64,000 nucleotides of DNA, taken from contig JAZKBN010000012.1 in NCBI GenBank assembly GCA_040388605.1, positions 62,001 to 126,000 of the forward strand, written 5' to 3'. How positions within the stretch are numbered: the stretch's first letter is position 1; each line of letters begins with the position of its first letter. A program made the translations under genes and the position numbers. The notes beneath the pieces are model-generated. The model searched no databases. It saw only the letters and a program-made list of their open reading frames with translations, and was not told where the DNA came from. Below, piece by piece: positions 52,346 to 61,252 of this stretch. Source of the stretch: JAZKBN01 sp040388605 (lineage in GTDB: Bacteria > Bacteroidota > Bacteroidia > Cytophagales > Flexibacteraceae).

Positions 52346-53148
52346 CTAAGCCTTTTTTGCTTTGGTTGCTTTTGCGGGCTTTGCGTCTGCTGCTGCTTCA
52401 GCTTCAGCAGGCTCAGCTGCTATCTTGGCTTTTGCAGGTGCTTTTGCTTCGGCCGGAGCAGAAAGCCCGTTACCTGCAATGGCTTCCCTTACAAAAGTAC
52501 CCCAGGTAAGGTTCATTTTACCGGGTACAAAAGTTTTAGCGCGGGCAATTGCCATATTGGCTGCGGCTTCAACTACCCAATCAAAGTTTTCCTGGCCTAC
52601 GCTCTTTATATCGGCATCAGGTGCAGGGTTGCAGAAGTCAATAGCTAAAGGCACTCCGTCACGAACGGCGAATTCAACAGTATTGAAATCGTATCCCAAA
52701 CCTGCATTCAGGCGAATTACGTAGTCTTCTATGAGGGCAAGCAGTTTTTTGTTCTGCGGACCGCCATCGGTAACATAGCGCAGGTGATGGGGGTTACGCG
52801 GCTCATATTGCATAATGCGCACATTGTTGCCGCCTATGCAATAGCAGCGGAAGTATTCGGTAAATACAACCTCTTCCTGCAACATCATAACCAGTTGGCC
52901 GGTTTCGTTATAGGCACGGAAGAAGTCTTCCATGTTTTCAAGCTTGTAAACATTTTTCCAACCGCCACCGGCGAAAGGCTTGAAATAGGCAGGGAAACCA
53001 ACTTCCTTGAAAATGCCGTCCCAATCAAGCGGGAATGCCAGGTTACGGAAGCTGTTGCCGCTGGTATCAGGGGGCATTTCATTGCTGGGCAGTAAAACAG
53101 TTTTTGGCACCGGAACGCCTACCTTAACGGCAAGTGCGTTATTGAAGA
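52346..53148 (-). CDS. ATP-grasp ligase, C-terminal fragment with Ala/Lys-rich tail
   Basis: The open frame starts at the gap (FNNALAVKVGVPVPKTVLLPSNEMPPDT) and continues through the ATP-grasp core (GFPAYFKPFAGGGWKNVYK, VMMLQEEVVFTEYFRCYCIGG, FDFNTVEF-like NTVEFAVRDGVPLAIDFCNPAPDAD). It ends in about 45 residues of Ala, Lys, Pro and Glu repeats (AKAPAKAKIAAEPAEAEAAA and onwards), resembling disordered basic tails. The first 39 residues repeat, in diverged form (27 identical), the end of the fragment across the gap, so this may be a second paralogue rather than the same gene. Confidence 0.82.
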
Positions 53149-53158
53149 NNNNNNNNNN
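53149..53158. other. 10-N scaffold gap inside the ATP-grasp gene(s)
   Basis: Sequence at 53028-53146 and at 53159-53277 aligns over 119 bases without gaps and encodes homologous but distinct residues. The gap therefore sits between two versions of the same gene region. Confidence 0.95.
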
Positions 53159-53544
53159 AGCGGGTAGGCAAGGTTGCTAAATGATTTTTCAGAGGTATCC
53201 ACCGGCAAATCCCTCGACGGCAGTATTACCGTTTTTGGCACGGGCACGCCTATTTTGGTGGCAAGGCAGTTGTTGAAAAATTTTTCATCGGCGCTCCACC
53301 AGAAGGGGTTGTTAATTACTGCTGTGCCGCCTATGGCTGCATTTTTCAGGAAGCCGCGGTAAAAGGGAACATCCTGGCTTATGCGGTCAATAATGGCAGC
53401 ATATTGCGGGGCTTCGGCCTGTATTACTTTATCAAGATATACGGGCTCGGCAGTAATTCCGCTCACCTTCTTTTCGTTTACACGCGCAACAAATGCCTCG
53501 GGGAAAGACGATTCCTGGCCGTGAAGTATGCCTATTTTTTTCAT
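53159..53544 (-). CDS. ATP-grasp ligase, N-terminal fragment
   Basis: 128 residues before the gap: MKKIGILHGQESSFPEAFVARVNEK, then a pre-ATP-grasp region with ISQDVPFYRGFLKNAAIGGTAVINNPFWWSADEKFFNNCLATKIGVPVPKTVILPS. This is the usual N-terminal domain that precedes an ATP-grasp lid. It probably forms one enzyme with the fragment at 52346-53148, or the first of two tandem paralogues. It lies 43 bp downstream of a lipoprotein gene on the same strand. Confidence 0.82.
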
Positions 53545-53587
53545 TATCTTATTAATTGATTCTTTAATATGAATTCGTATCGGGAAT

Positions 53588-54103
53588 TTAGTCAGCGTGC
53601 TGCCTTACTAAAACTATGGTTTTACTTCTGAGTGTATCTCCGCAGATGCGGAACTTATTATCGGGATACATAGCGAAACGAAGCGTATCGCCTGAAATCG
53701 TATAGTTTTTCCTGCCGTTTTGCAGGGTATCTGATTCAAACAGGTTAAAGCCTGAAAACAGGGTATCTGCAACCATGAATGTTAAAACACCCATAACCAA
53801 GGTATCTGACGGAGCGCCTGTTGTCTTATTTTCCCAGGCAAGTACATTGTACTTACCATCAGGCTCCAGGCTGAGCAAGGGTTGGCTGAGGCTGCGTACC
53901 ACGTAATTTAAATTGGCGGAATCGCCGGTAGCCATTGCACTGTCTGAAGCAGCGCCTAAGCCTCGCAATTGCAGCATGCGCGGTATATCGAAATGATAAA
54001 CTCCTTCAACCTTTTTACCGCAGCCGACAAGCAAAAAGCAGGCAGGAGGCAGTATTAAAAATATACGGAGAATACCGGGCAAAGCCCTTTGTATTGCGCT
54101 CAT
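53588..54103 (-). CDS. small lipoprotein, unknown function
   Basis: 171 residues from the ATG at 54103, which gives a lipoprotein signal ending LLVGCGKK; an upstream in-frame ATG adds 18 residues. The mature part is beta-rich with short repeats around TLVMGVLTFMVADTLFSGFNLFESDTLQNGRKNYTISGDTLRF, and looks like a small lipocalin-type or META-like beta fold (inference). It lies between the esterase and ATP-grasp genes on the same strand, which suggests that the pathway touches the cell envelope. Confidence 0.75.
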   Translation of the reverse strand: MSAIQRALPGILRIFLILPPACFLLVGCGKKVEGVYHFDIPRMLQLRGLGAASDSAMATGDSANLNYVVRSLSQPLLSLEPDGKYNVLAWENKTTGAPSDTLVMGVLTFMVADTLFSGFNLFESDTLQNGRKNYTISGDTLRFAMYPDNKFRICGDTLRSKTIVLVRQHAD

Positions 54104-54167
54104 GAAATTTGCGGAATTGTTAAGCCTTGGCAAAAGTCCTCCTAGCCTGAGGCTCAACTTATGAATT

Positions 54168-54872
54168 TCAGAGCCTGCTTAAATAATCAGGAAACATTTC
54201 GCGCCAAACGGGCCAGTCGTGAGTGGCTCCGGGCCTTATGTCGAGCCAATTATCTATGCCTTTGCTGTTGAGTATATGATGCATGCGCACGTTGGCATCT
54301 ATGCAGAAATCATGTTCCCCCACCCCGAACACCGTTTTTACGTAATGCGCCTCGTGATTGCTGAGGCCCGGTACAAAATCAGGCGGGTTGTTGTAAAAGC
54401 AATTGTCGTCGTAATAGCCGTCGAGCTGCATCTTAATATCGAATGCGCCGCCCAAATTTAATATATGGCTTACAACGCCGGGATGCCTGTACCCGAAATT
54501 GGTGGCATGGTATGCCCCGAAGCTGCAGCCGGCAGTTACCACCTTATGTCGGCTGGTTTCAGTCTGCGCCATAGGCACCACTTCTTCGCGAATCATTTTA
54601 TCGTACCATAAATGGTTACGAACCCTGTCTGCGGGATGAATGGCTTTGTTGTACCAGCTCAGCTCATCAATACTGTCTGGACAGTAAATTTTTACTAATC
54701 CGTTATCAATGAACCAGGAAGCAGCTTCTATCAGCTTGAAATCCTTATTTTGGTAATACCTGCCCATGCTTGTGGGAAACAGTATAACAGGTGTGCCTGC
54801 ATGGCCGAAAACCAGCATTTCGGTATCCATGCCCAAAGCAGGGCTGTATCTGCGAATGTATTGTTCCTGCAA
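54168..54872 (-). CDS. putative esterase of the alpha/beta-hydrolase superfamily (COG4947-like)
   Basis: 234 residues, no signal peptide. Motifs: MLVFGHAGTPVILFPTSMGRYYQNKDF, the nucleophile elbow TAGCSFGAYHATNF (Ser in GCSFG), FDIKMQLDGYYDDNCFYNNPPDFVPGL, and the terminal catalytic His in GATHDWPVWREMFP. This pattern is that of a family annotated as putative esterases that I recall next to ATP-grasp and GCS2 ligases in other genomes. It would hydrolyse an ester or amide of unknown identity. It is the first gene of the minus-strand island. Confidence 0.85.
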   Translation of the reverse strand: MQEQYIRRYSPALGMDTEMLVFGHAGTPVILFPTSMGRYYQNKDFKLIEAASWFIDNGLVKIYCPDSIDELSWYNKAIHPADRVRNHLWYDKMIREEVVPMAQTETSRHKVVTAGCSFGAYHATNFGYRHPGVVSHILNLGGAFDIKMQLDGYYDDNCFYNNPPDFVPGLSNHEAHYVKTVFGVGEHDFCIDANVRMHHILNSKGIDNWLDIRPGATHDWPVWREMFPDYLSRL

Positions 54873-55441
54873 GGGGAATTGAGATTAAGATGCGAAGAAT
54901 ACGGCCGCGCCGTTAACACAAACATAATATAAAAGCCCGTAACTGCTTTATATCATCAGGCCAAAAATATAACATTTTGCCGGAAATAAATAAATCCGAC
55001 CGTTTGTCATGAAGTTTTTTGATGCTGTTTTCGTTACGAGCCATAAAAATTTGCTTATAAATCATTTTTCTGAAGCTATCCGGTTTCATTATTAATGTTT
55101 TATAAAGCTCTTCTGCCAAATGCCCTGCTGCGGAATATGACAATTTGCAGTGCAATATGACATACTGCCGGTATTGCTTTAAAAGAGTTTTTATATCCTT
55201 GTCTGAATTATGTTTTATATACCGGTATTTCAGCTGTTGATTTGCATAACCATTTAATTTTAGCTGATTTCAAATTATTTCAGCCTTTCAGCATGAAATT
55301 TGAACTGTCAGTTTTTAAGGATTGAAAAATTAAATAAGCCTTTTGAACAAGGTCTAATAAACTACCTTTACCGGTGAAATAGTACAATTCATTACGAGGA
55401 GGTGTATTTCGACAACAGGTTAAGCAGGGAAAAAGCTATTC
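54873..55441. other. AT-rich divergent spacer between esterase and M50 protease genes
   Basis: About 570 bp. An 80-codon minus-strand frame (54913-55155) has no recognisable domain and unusual composition, and I do not call it. The spacer should contain promoters for both flanking genes, but I see no exact TTTG-N19-TAnnTTTG. Confidence 0.5.
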
Positions 55442-56767
55442 ATGGAACCAATTTCGACGCGGCAAATTATTTGGCGCAGTATTTTTTTTATACTAACCTT
55501 AATTACAACCACTATTGCAGGCGCCCAGCTTATGTTCGGCGATATTTTTACTGAAAAAGGTGAGCTGCTTCCCTTTGAAAAAATCCTGCAGGGCTTACAT
55601 TTTTCGCTCCCCCTGCTTGCGGTTCTTACCGTTCATGAATTCGGCCACTTCTTCACTGCCCGATATTACAAGCTCGATGTAAGCCTGCCTCTATATATTC
55701 CCTTCCCCAATTTTATAGGCACTGCCGGCGCATTTATCAGGCTGAACACTGCCCCGCATTCGCGCAAAGAATATTTCGACGTAGGTGTGGCCGGGCCCGT
55801 TGCCGGCTTTGTGGCAGCGCTAATATTATTATTTTATGCCTTTACACACCTGCCGCCACCGGAATACATATATACCATACACCCTGAATACGCTGCTTTC
55901 GGGCCCGATTTTGCGGCACATGCTTACCCGGGTAAATCAGTAATAGCGCTTAACGGCGGCCTGCTGTTCAACTTCTTTGCGGAATATGTGGCTCCGGCAG
56001 GCAGCATGCCGCACCCCTACGAGCTTATGCACTACCCTTATGTGGTTGCAGGCTTTATCGGCCTCCTGATTACGGGCATGAACCTGCTCCCCATTGGCCA
56101 GCTCGATGGCGGACACGTTGTTTACGGCCTGCTTGGCAATGCACGTCACCGCATTGTTGCCCCTGTTGCCATGGTGCTTATTGTGCTGTGGGCGGGTTTA
56201 GGCGTAGCCCAGCCTCTTGATTTGCACCGCATGAACGATGCCTTTTTTAACACGCTCTGGCAGGATACTGTCTATTTGGCTGTGCTCTACTTTACGTTCC
56301 GCAAAATCACACCTTCGCTGCAAACCAATTTATTAATTGCGCTGTCAGTATTTACAATACAATATTCTGTTGCCCTGGCATTGCCTGCATGGCACGGATA
56401 TTCAGCATGGCTTTTATTTATGCTGCTCCTTGGTGTTTTATTGGGCGTTTATCACCCGAAAGCGCTTTACGATCAGCCGCTTGATACAGGCAGGAAAGCT
56501 GTTGGTTGGTTTGCCATTGCCATATTTATTGTTTGTGTAACGCCTGCCCCTATTGATCCCTTCAATCTTGATGACAAGGGAAACAGGGTTGACCCGGGAA
56601 TCTTCGGCCCTGCAGAACAGCAGCAAAGCGAACCGGTTGCCAAACCCGGAAATGTTCAGGCTGCAATGCCTTTCGGAAACGGGCAGAATACCGGAATTTA
56701 TTTAATCAGAAGCAATGCTTATAACAAGGCTGCAATTAAGAACATTAAAAACCCGGACATAATATAA
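55442..56767 (+). CDS. M50/site-2-type membrane metalloprotease
   Basis: 441 residues with about 9-10 TM helices. The zinc site HEFGH (His65, Glu66, His69) lies in an early helix, and the downstream metal-binding NLLPIGQLDGGHVVYGL supplies the Asp. It has the FIGTAGAFIRLN and VGVAGPVAGF segments of the family and no PDZ domain. Site-2 proteases cut membrane-embedded segments, for instance of anti-sigma factors. The C-terminal 50 residues are soluble. It lies 97 bp upstream of porX. A link to the ECF/anti-sigma pair at 40-42 kb is possible but unproven. Confidence 0.88.
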   Translation: MEPISTRQIIWRSIFFILTLITTTIAGAQLMFGDIFTEKGELLPFEKILQGLHFSLPLLAVLTVHEFGHFFTARYYKLDVSLPLYIPFPNFIGTAGAFIRLNTAPHSRKEYFDVGVAGPVAGFVAALILLFYAFTHLPPPEYIYTIHPEYAAFGPDFAAHAYPGKSVIALNGGLLFNFFAEYVAPAGSMPHPYELMHYPYVVAGFIGLLITGMNLLPIGQLDGGHVVYGLLGNARHRIVAPVAMVLIVLWAGLGVAQPLDLHRMNDAFFNTLWQDTVYLAVLYFTFRKITPSLQTNLLIALSVFTIQYSVALALPAWHGYSAWLLFMLLLGVLLGVYHPKALYDQPLDTGRKAVGWFAIAIFIVCVTPAPIDPFNLDDKGNRVDPGIFGPAEQQQSEPVAKPGNVQAAMPFGNGQNTGIYLIRSNAYNKAAIKNIKNPDII

Positions 56768-56864
56768 GCCTCGCTAAACCCGGGCGCTTGCAATGAACGG
56801 AATACTTATACGTTATACCGCTTAAATACGCAAAGCGCGCATTAAGCCACATCAAAAAAACTCC

Positions 56865-58424
56865 ATGCAACAATATTCAATTCTCTGGGCCGACGATGAA
56901 ATAGATCTTTTAAAGCCCCACATTATGTTCCTTACCGCCAAGGGTTACGATATTACCGCCGTAAACAGCGGTACCGATGCCCTTGACAAAGTAGCCGAAA
57001 ACCGCTACGACATAGTGTTCCTGGATGAAAATATGCCCGGTATGACCGGCTTGGAAACCCTGGCCCAAATAAAGCAGACCAACCCCGGCCTCCCCGTTGT
57101 AATGATTACAAAGAGCGAGGAAGAGCATATAATGGAGGATGCCATAGGCGCCAAAATTGCCGATTACCTCATTAAGCCGCTTAACCCGAATCAAATCCTG
57201 CTTTCGGTTAAGAAAATTTTGGAGAACAAGCGCCTTGTTACCGAGAAAACCAACCAGGGTTACCGCGAAGATTTCAGAAACCTGAGCATGGTTTATAACG
57301 ACCGTATCAACCACGAAGAATGGGCAGATATTTATAAAAAGCTCATTTTCTGGGAGCTTGAAATAGATGGCACCGAAGATAAAAGCATGGCAGAAGTAAT
57401 TTACATGCAGAAAGACGAGGCCAACAGCAATTTTACCAATTTCATAATGGATAATTATGAAGACTGGCTCAACGATTCAAAATCTAACCCGCCGCTGATG
57501 AGCCACCAGCTTTTCAGGAAAAAGGTATTCCCGCTCCTTTCTGCCTCGCCCGAACCGGTTTTCTTTATTCTTATAGATAACCTGCGTTACGATCAATGGA
57601 AAGTGCTCCAACCCATTATGGAAGAGTATTTCAACACCGAGGAAGAAAGCCATTACTACAGCATTTTGCCTACCACCACTGCTTATGCACGTAACGCTAT
57701 TTTCAGCGGCATGATGCCTTCTGAAATGGCCAAGCAATACCCTGAAATTTGGGTTACCGACGAGGAAGACGAAGGCAAGAACCTGCACGAGGAAGAGTTC
57801 CTTGGTAAGCAGCTGGCTAAGAACCGAATTGAAGGCAAATTCAGCTACAATAAAATAATAACCACCGCACAGGGCCGCGAGCTGAACGATAAGTTCAGGA
57901 ACCTGATGAACAACAAGCTCAACGTGGTGGTTTACAACTTTGTGGATATGCTCAGCCACGCCCGTACCGACAGCGGCATGATCCGCGAGCTGGCCCCTGA
58001 TGAATCAGCATACCGCAGCCTTACACAAAGCTGGTTTCGCCACAGCCCGCTGTTGGAATTGCTGAAGAAAATTGCCGAGCAAAAATGTAAGGTGGTTATT
58101 ACAACAGATCACGGCACCATACGTGTGAAACGCCCCTTTAAAATTGTTGGCGATAAAACCGTAAACACCAACCTGCGCTACAAGCAGGGCCGTAACCTCG
58201 GTTTCGATGAAAAAGATGTGTTTGTAACCCGTAAGCCTGAAAGGTTCTTCCTGCCTAAGCCAAATGTAAGCAGCGCTTATGTATTCGCCGTCCAGGATTA
58301 TTTCTTCGCTTACCCCAACAACTACAATTACTATGTGAATTACTTTAAAGATACCTTCCAGCACGGCGGCGTATCCTTAGAGGAAATGATAATTCCTTTC
58401 ATAGTGCTAAGTCCGAAATCTTAA
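56865..58424 (+). CDS. porX: PorX-type response regulator with PglZ phosphodiesterase domain
   Basis: 519 residues: an N-terminal receiver (acidic ADDE, Asp54 in VFLDENMPGM, Lys in YLIKPLNP), a helical linker, and a PglZ/alkaline-phosphatase-like effector starting near 230 (FFILIDNLRYDQW). The effector has the nucleophile region SILPTTTAYARNAIF (Thr270-272, in line with the Thr271 I recall for PorX) and ITTDHGTIRVK. PorX with PorY controls T9SS gene expression, and its effector domain cleaves phosphodiester bonds. porY is not in the window. Three T9SS substrates are encoded here. Confidence 0.93.
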   Translation: MQQYSILWADDEIDLLKPHIMFLTAKGYDITAVNSGTDALDKVAENRYDIVFLDENMPGMTGLETLAQIKQTNPGLPVVMITKSEEEHIMEDAIGAKIADYLIKPLNPNQILLSVKKILENKRLVTEKTNQGYREDFRNLSMVYNDRINHEEWADIYKKLIFWELEIDGTEDKSMAEVIYMQKDEANSNFTNFIMDNYEDWLNDSKSNPPLMSHQLFRKKVFPLLSASPEPVFFILIDNLRYDQWKVLQPIMEEYFNTEEESHYYSILPTTTAYARNAIFSGMMPSEMAKQYPEIWVTDEEDEGKNLHEEEFLGKQLAKNRIEGKFSYNKIITTAQGRELNDKFRNLMNNKLNVVVYNFVDMLSHARTDSGMIRELAPDESAYRSLTQSWFRHSPLLELLKKIAEQKCKVVITTDHGTIRVKRPFKIVGDKTVNTNLRYKQGRNLGFDEKDVFVTRKPERFFLPKPNVSSAYVFAVQDYFFAYPNNYNYYVNYFKDTFQHGGVSLEEMIIPFIVLSPKS

Positions 58425-58464
58425 GCATAACAATGAAGGCGTAAAGCCTGATTATTAAAGAAAT

Positions 58465-58505
58465 AAAGACCGCAATAAACCTTTAGGCATTATTCCGGTC
58501 TTTAA
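58465..58505 (+). terminator. hairpin terminator after porX
   Basis: AAAGACCG pairs with CGGTCTTT; after a C-C mismatch, AATAA pairs with TTATT. It is followed by TTTAAT. Confidence 0.75.
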
Positions 58506-58695
58506 TATGTCAGCGTAATTAAGTCGATTAAAATACCCTGACCCCGCATTGCCGAATCCGGTTTATAACTCCTATTTGCCGGCAAAGCCTTAATTTATTA
58601 GATTGCGACACAAAAGTACCTATCGGCAAATCCGAATGGTTCTTTTATCGGTTTAAAGCCTATCCCAGAACTACAATTCCTTCTACTTTATAAAA

Positions 58696-59487
58696 ATGAA
58701 AACCAGAGGTTATAAATCGCTGTTTCTTACCCTTTCGGCAGCCTTGTTTTTTTCTGCTGCATGCATGGCACAGGGTGTATTAAAATTCGACAATGAAAGC
58801 CACGATTTCGGCGAGGTGAACGAAGGCGACCAGGCCCAATACGAATACAAATTCACCAATACCGGCGATAAGCCTGTTATTTTGAGCAACGTGCAGGCCA
58901 GCTGCGGCTGCACAACACCCAGCTGGACAAAAGACCCCGTGCTTCCCGGCAAAACCGGTGTAATTACAGCCAGCTATAACAGCAGCGGGCGCCCCGGTCC
59001 GTTTACAAAAACGGTTACGGTAACAAGCAATGCAACCAACTCGCCTTTGCAGTTAACTTTCAGGGGCATGGTGCTTAAGAAATCAGAAATTGTGAACTAT
59101 ACGCCAGAGGAGCTTAAAAAATCTTCAAAGCTTACCCTCGACAGGGAATTGGTACAACTGGGCAAAATTGAAAAAGACCGCAAAAACACCACGCGTGTTA
59201 ACGTAAGCAACAAAGGCGAAAGCACACTTGAGATTACAGAAGTGCAAAGCGGCTCTAACAGCACCCAATATGTATTGGGTAAAACCTCTGTTGCCCCGGG
59301 CGAAAGCACTACTTTAGATTTAACTTTCACCCCGCGCAACAAGGGCGCTCTTACGGAAAACATCTATATCACCACCAACGACAAAATCAAGCGCGTGCAC
59401 AAAGTGCAGCTTACTGCCAATGTTGTTGAAAGTGTTGCCGCTCAAAGCATGATGAAGGAAAGCAAAATGGCTTTGCCATTTAAATAA
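58696..59487 (+). CDS. secreted DUF1573 domain protein
   Basis: 263 residues with a signal peptide (about 1-25, SAACMAQG). Two Ig-like DUF1573 modules follow: FDNESHDFGEVNEGDQAQYEYKFTNTGDKPVILSNVQASCGCTTPSW, with the characteristic SCGCT, and a second at VQLGKIEKDRKNTTRVNVSNKGESTLEITEVQSGS. DUF1573 proteins are abundant in Bacteroidota and are thought to act in the periplasm or at the surface; their precise role is unknown to me. It is a single gene. Confidence 0.88.
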   Translation: MKTRGYKSLFLTLSAALFFSAACMAQGVLKFDNESHDFGEVNEGDQAQYEYKFTNTGDKPVILSNVQASCGCTTPSWTKDPVLPGKTGVITASYNSSGRPGPFTKTVTVTSNATNSPLQLTFRGMVLKKSEIVNYTPEELKKSSKLTLDRELVQLGKIEKDRKNTTRVNVSNKGESTLEITEVQSGSNSTQYVLGKTSVAPGESTTLDLTFTPRNKGALTENIYITTNDKIKRVHKVQLTANVVESVAAQSMMKESKMALPFK

Positions 59488-59536
59488 TCCGGGTTCCGAG
59501 ATTAGGAAACATTTTATGTACCCGCTAACGGCATTT

Positions 59537-59577
59537 AACCGGAATTGGCTGCTATATAGCATCCGGTTCCGGTTTTT
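59537..59577 (+). terminator. hairpin terminator after the DUF1573 gene
   Basis: AACCGGAA pairs with TTCCGGTT around a 22-nt loop, with further T residues. Confidence 0.65.
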
Positions 59578-59648
59578 GGTTTTTATGCAGTTTACCAAAC
59601 AGCTATCATGATTGTAGCGCAATCAGTTCTTATGTAATATTTATTTAA

Positions 59649-61142
59649 ATGAAAAACATCAAAAGTTTACTGTTCATTTTATTATTACTGTTTTTGTCGA
59701 ATTCGCTGCAGGCTCAGCCTTGGGCGCTTTTCAGACCCGGAACACAGAACCTGCTTACAGACGGGAACAATTGGGACTTCCGCATTCAATACAACCGCCA
59801 CGACAGCCTGAACGGGGAATGGCATTACACTGCCCATAACTTATTTCAGCCTATGCCTGATATTTCGGGTGATAACAGCAACCTGCTCCATGCCGGCCTG
59901 CTTGGTCGTGAACTTATAAATCGCGCTAACGGAATTTGGGCCATTAACGGGAGCCTGCCCATAGTAAGCAACAAAACAAGTAATTACATTATAGGTGCTC
60001 AATTTGAGCCCGCCGGTGCCCCCTTACTGCTACCGGGTCTGAACGGTACCGATACCGTATTGATGCCCGTACCCAATTCAAAACACTGGGATTCTGTTTA
60101 CCTTGATTCAGTAAAAACTTTTATTCTCCCTGTAGCCGGCCTTTCCCCCGGGCGGGAGCTTATACTCAGCCGGGAACACGGCATATTACAATATGGTCGT
60201 TTCACCTTTCTGAAACCTTTTAATGCTGAAGAAGTGCCAACGTACAGGCAATTTGTAGATCCTGATACCATTACTAATGTAATTTTTGAAACCAGGTATA
60301 TTGGCTTTAGTGGACCATTTTATATTTCGCAGGGTTGCACATCAAGACATTTTGGACCTGCAAGATTAACCGATTCAACTTTTACCGTACCCTATACAGA
60401 TTCTGCACTCTATGGATTTGGCCAAACCTATATAATTCCGCCATGCACCGGCCCGGGCAATTGGTTAAATTGTTTTCCTCCTTTTGATACGGCAGCAGCT
60501 TGGCAACCCGGGTTGGACATTCAGGGGGAATATACCATTAAGAACAGCGATTTAAACGTTAAGCTGCTGAATGACTCTGTTTATAAAGGCGGGCTCTCAG
60601 GTTCCCGATTCGACAATATTCTCAGCCATAATACCGGTCGAGATTTTATACCATTAATTACAAGTACTTCAATTGGCAAACAGGCTTCCTTTATGAATTT
60701 TTCCCTCACGGCAGACCAAGGTAATACAGACACACTTGTTCATTTTACTCCGGGAATGACAAACGACATGCCTGTTACAGTACGCCTGGGAAAAGTTGAG
60801 GGCATTGATAATGGTTTCGAATGGTTAACCGAGTGTAGGCTGCTTTATTACAGCAGCAGCAATGGGTACCACTATGGACGTCGCCCGGTAGTATCAGGTT
60901 TGCAGGAGGACCGTTCTGAAAAAATAATTCTCTATCCTAATCCGAGTGAAGGCAGTATTTCGGTAGCAGGCTTAAGCACAAATGCAACCCTTACCCTTAT
61001 TGATGCCTTAGGTCGGAAAACAGAATACAGCCTGAAACCCGCTCAGAAACTTGATTTGGGAAACCTGCCCGCCGGCCTTTATAGATACCACCTAACAGGC
61101 GCAGATTATTCAGGGGCAGAAGGTAAGCTCGTTGTCAGGTAA
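59649..61142 (+). CDS. secreted protein with T9SS type A sorting domain, unknown function
   Basis: 497 residues: a signal peptide (1-22, ending LQAQ), a beta-rich body of about 400 residues without recognised domains (PWALFRPGTQNLLTDGNNW, FGQTYIIPPCTGPG), and a type A C-terminal domain (ILYPNPSEGSISVAGL, LGNLPAGLYRYHL). It should be exported across the outer membrane by T9SS and attached or released after cleavage. It has its own terminator and no co-directional partner. Confidence 0.85.
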   Translation: MKNIKSLLFILLLLFLSNSLQAQPWALFRPGTQNLLTDGNNWDFRIQYNRHDSLNGEWHYTAHNLFQPMPDISGDNSNLLHAGLLGRELINRANGIWAINGSLPIVSNKTSNYIIGAQFEPAGAPLLLPGLNGTDTVLMPVPNSKHWDSVYLDSVKTFILPVAGLSPGRELILSREHGILQYGRFTFLKPFNAEEVPTYRQFVDPDTITNVIFETRYIGFSGPFYISQGCTSRHFGPARLTDSTFTVPYTDSALYGFGQTYIIPPCTGPGNWLNCFPPFDTAAAWQPGLDIQGEYTIKNSDLNVKLLNDSVYKGGLSGSRFDNILSHNTGRDFIPLITSTSIGKQASFMNFSLTADQGNTDTLVHFTPGMTNDMPVTVRLGKVEGIDNGFEWLTECRLLYYSSSNGYHYGRRPVVSGLQEDRSEKIILYPNPSEGSISVAGLSTNATLTLIDALGRKTEYSLKPAQKLDLGNLPAGLYRYHLTGADYSGAEGKLVVR

Positions 61143-61164
61143 AGTGACTGAATCAAATCATCAT

Positions 61165-61204
61165 AACAAAGAAGCCGGCATTCAAGTCGGCCTCTTTGTT
61201 TAAA
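61165..61204. terminator. bidirectional terminator between the T9SS protein and the TonB receptor
   Basis: AACAAAGAAGCCG pairs with CGGCCTCTTTGTT (13 bp, one wobble) around a 10-nt loop, and the genes on either side converge. Confidence 0.85.
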
Positions 61205-61252
61205 TAACCATAAAATCGGGCTTTAATAAACCACCAAACAAGGCCGGTAATA

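Noticed and set aside
54913..55155. 80-codon minus-strand frame upstream of the esterase
   Set aside because: Lies in AT-rich spacer, no recognisable domain, no promoter; not distinguishable from chance.
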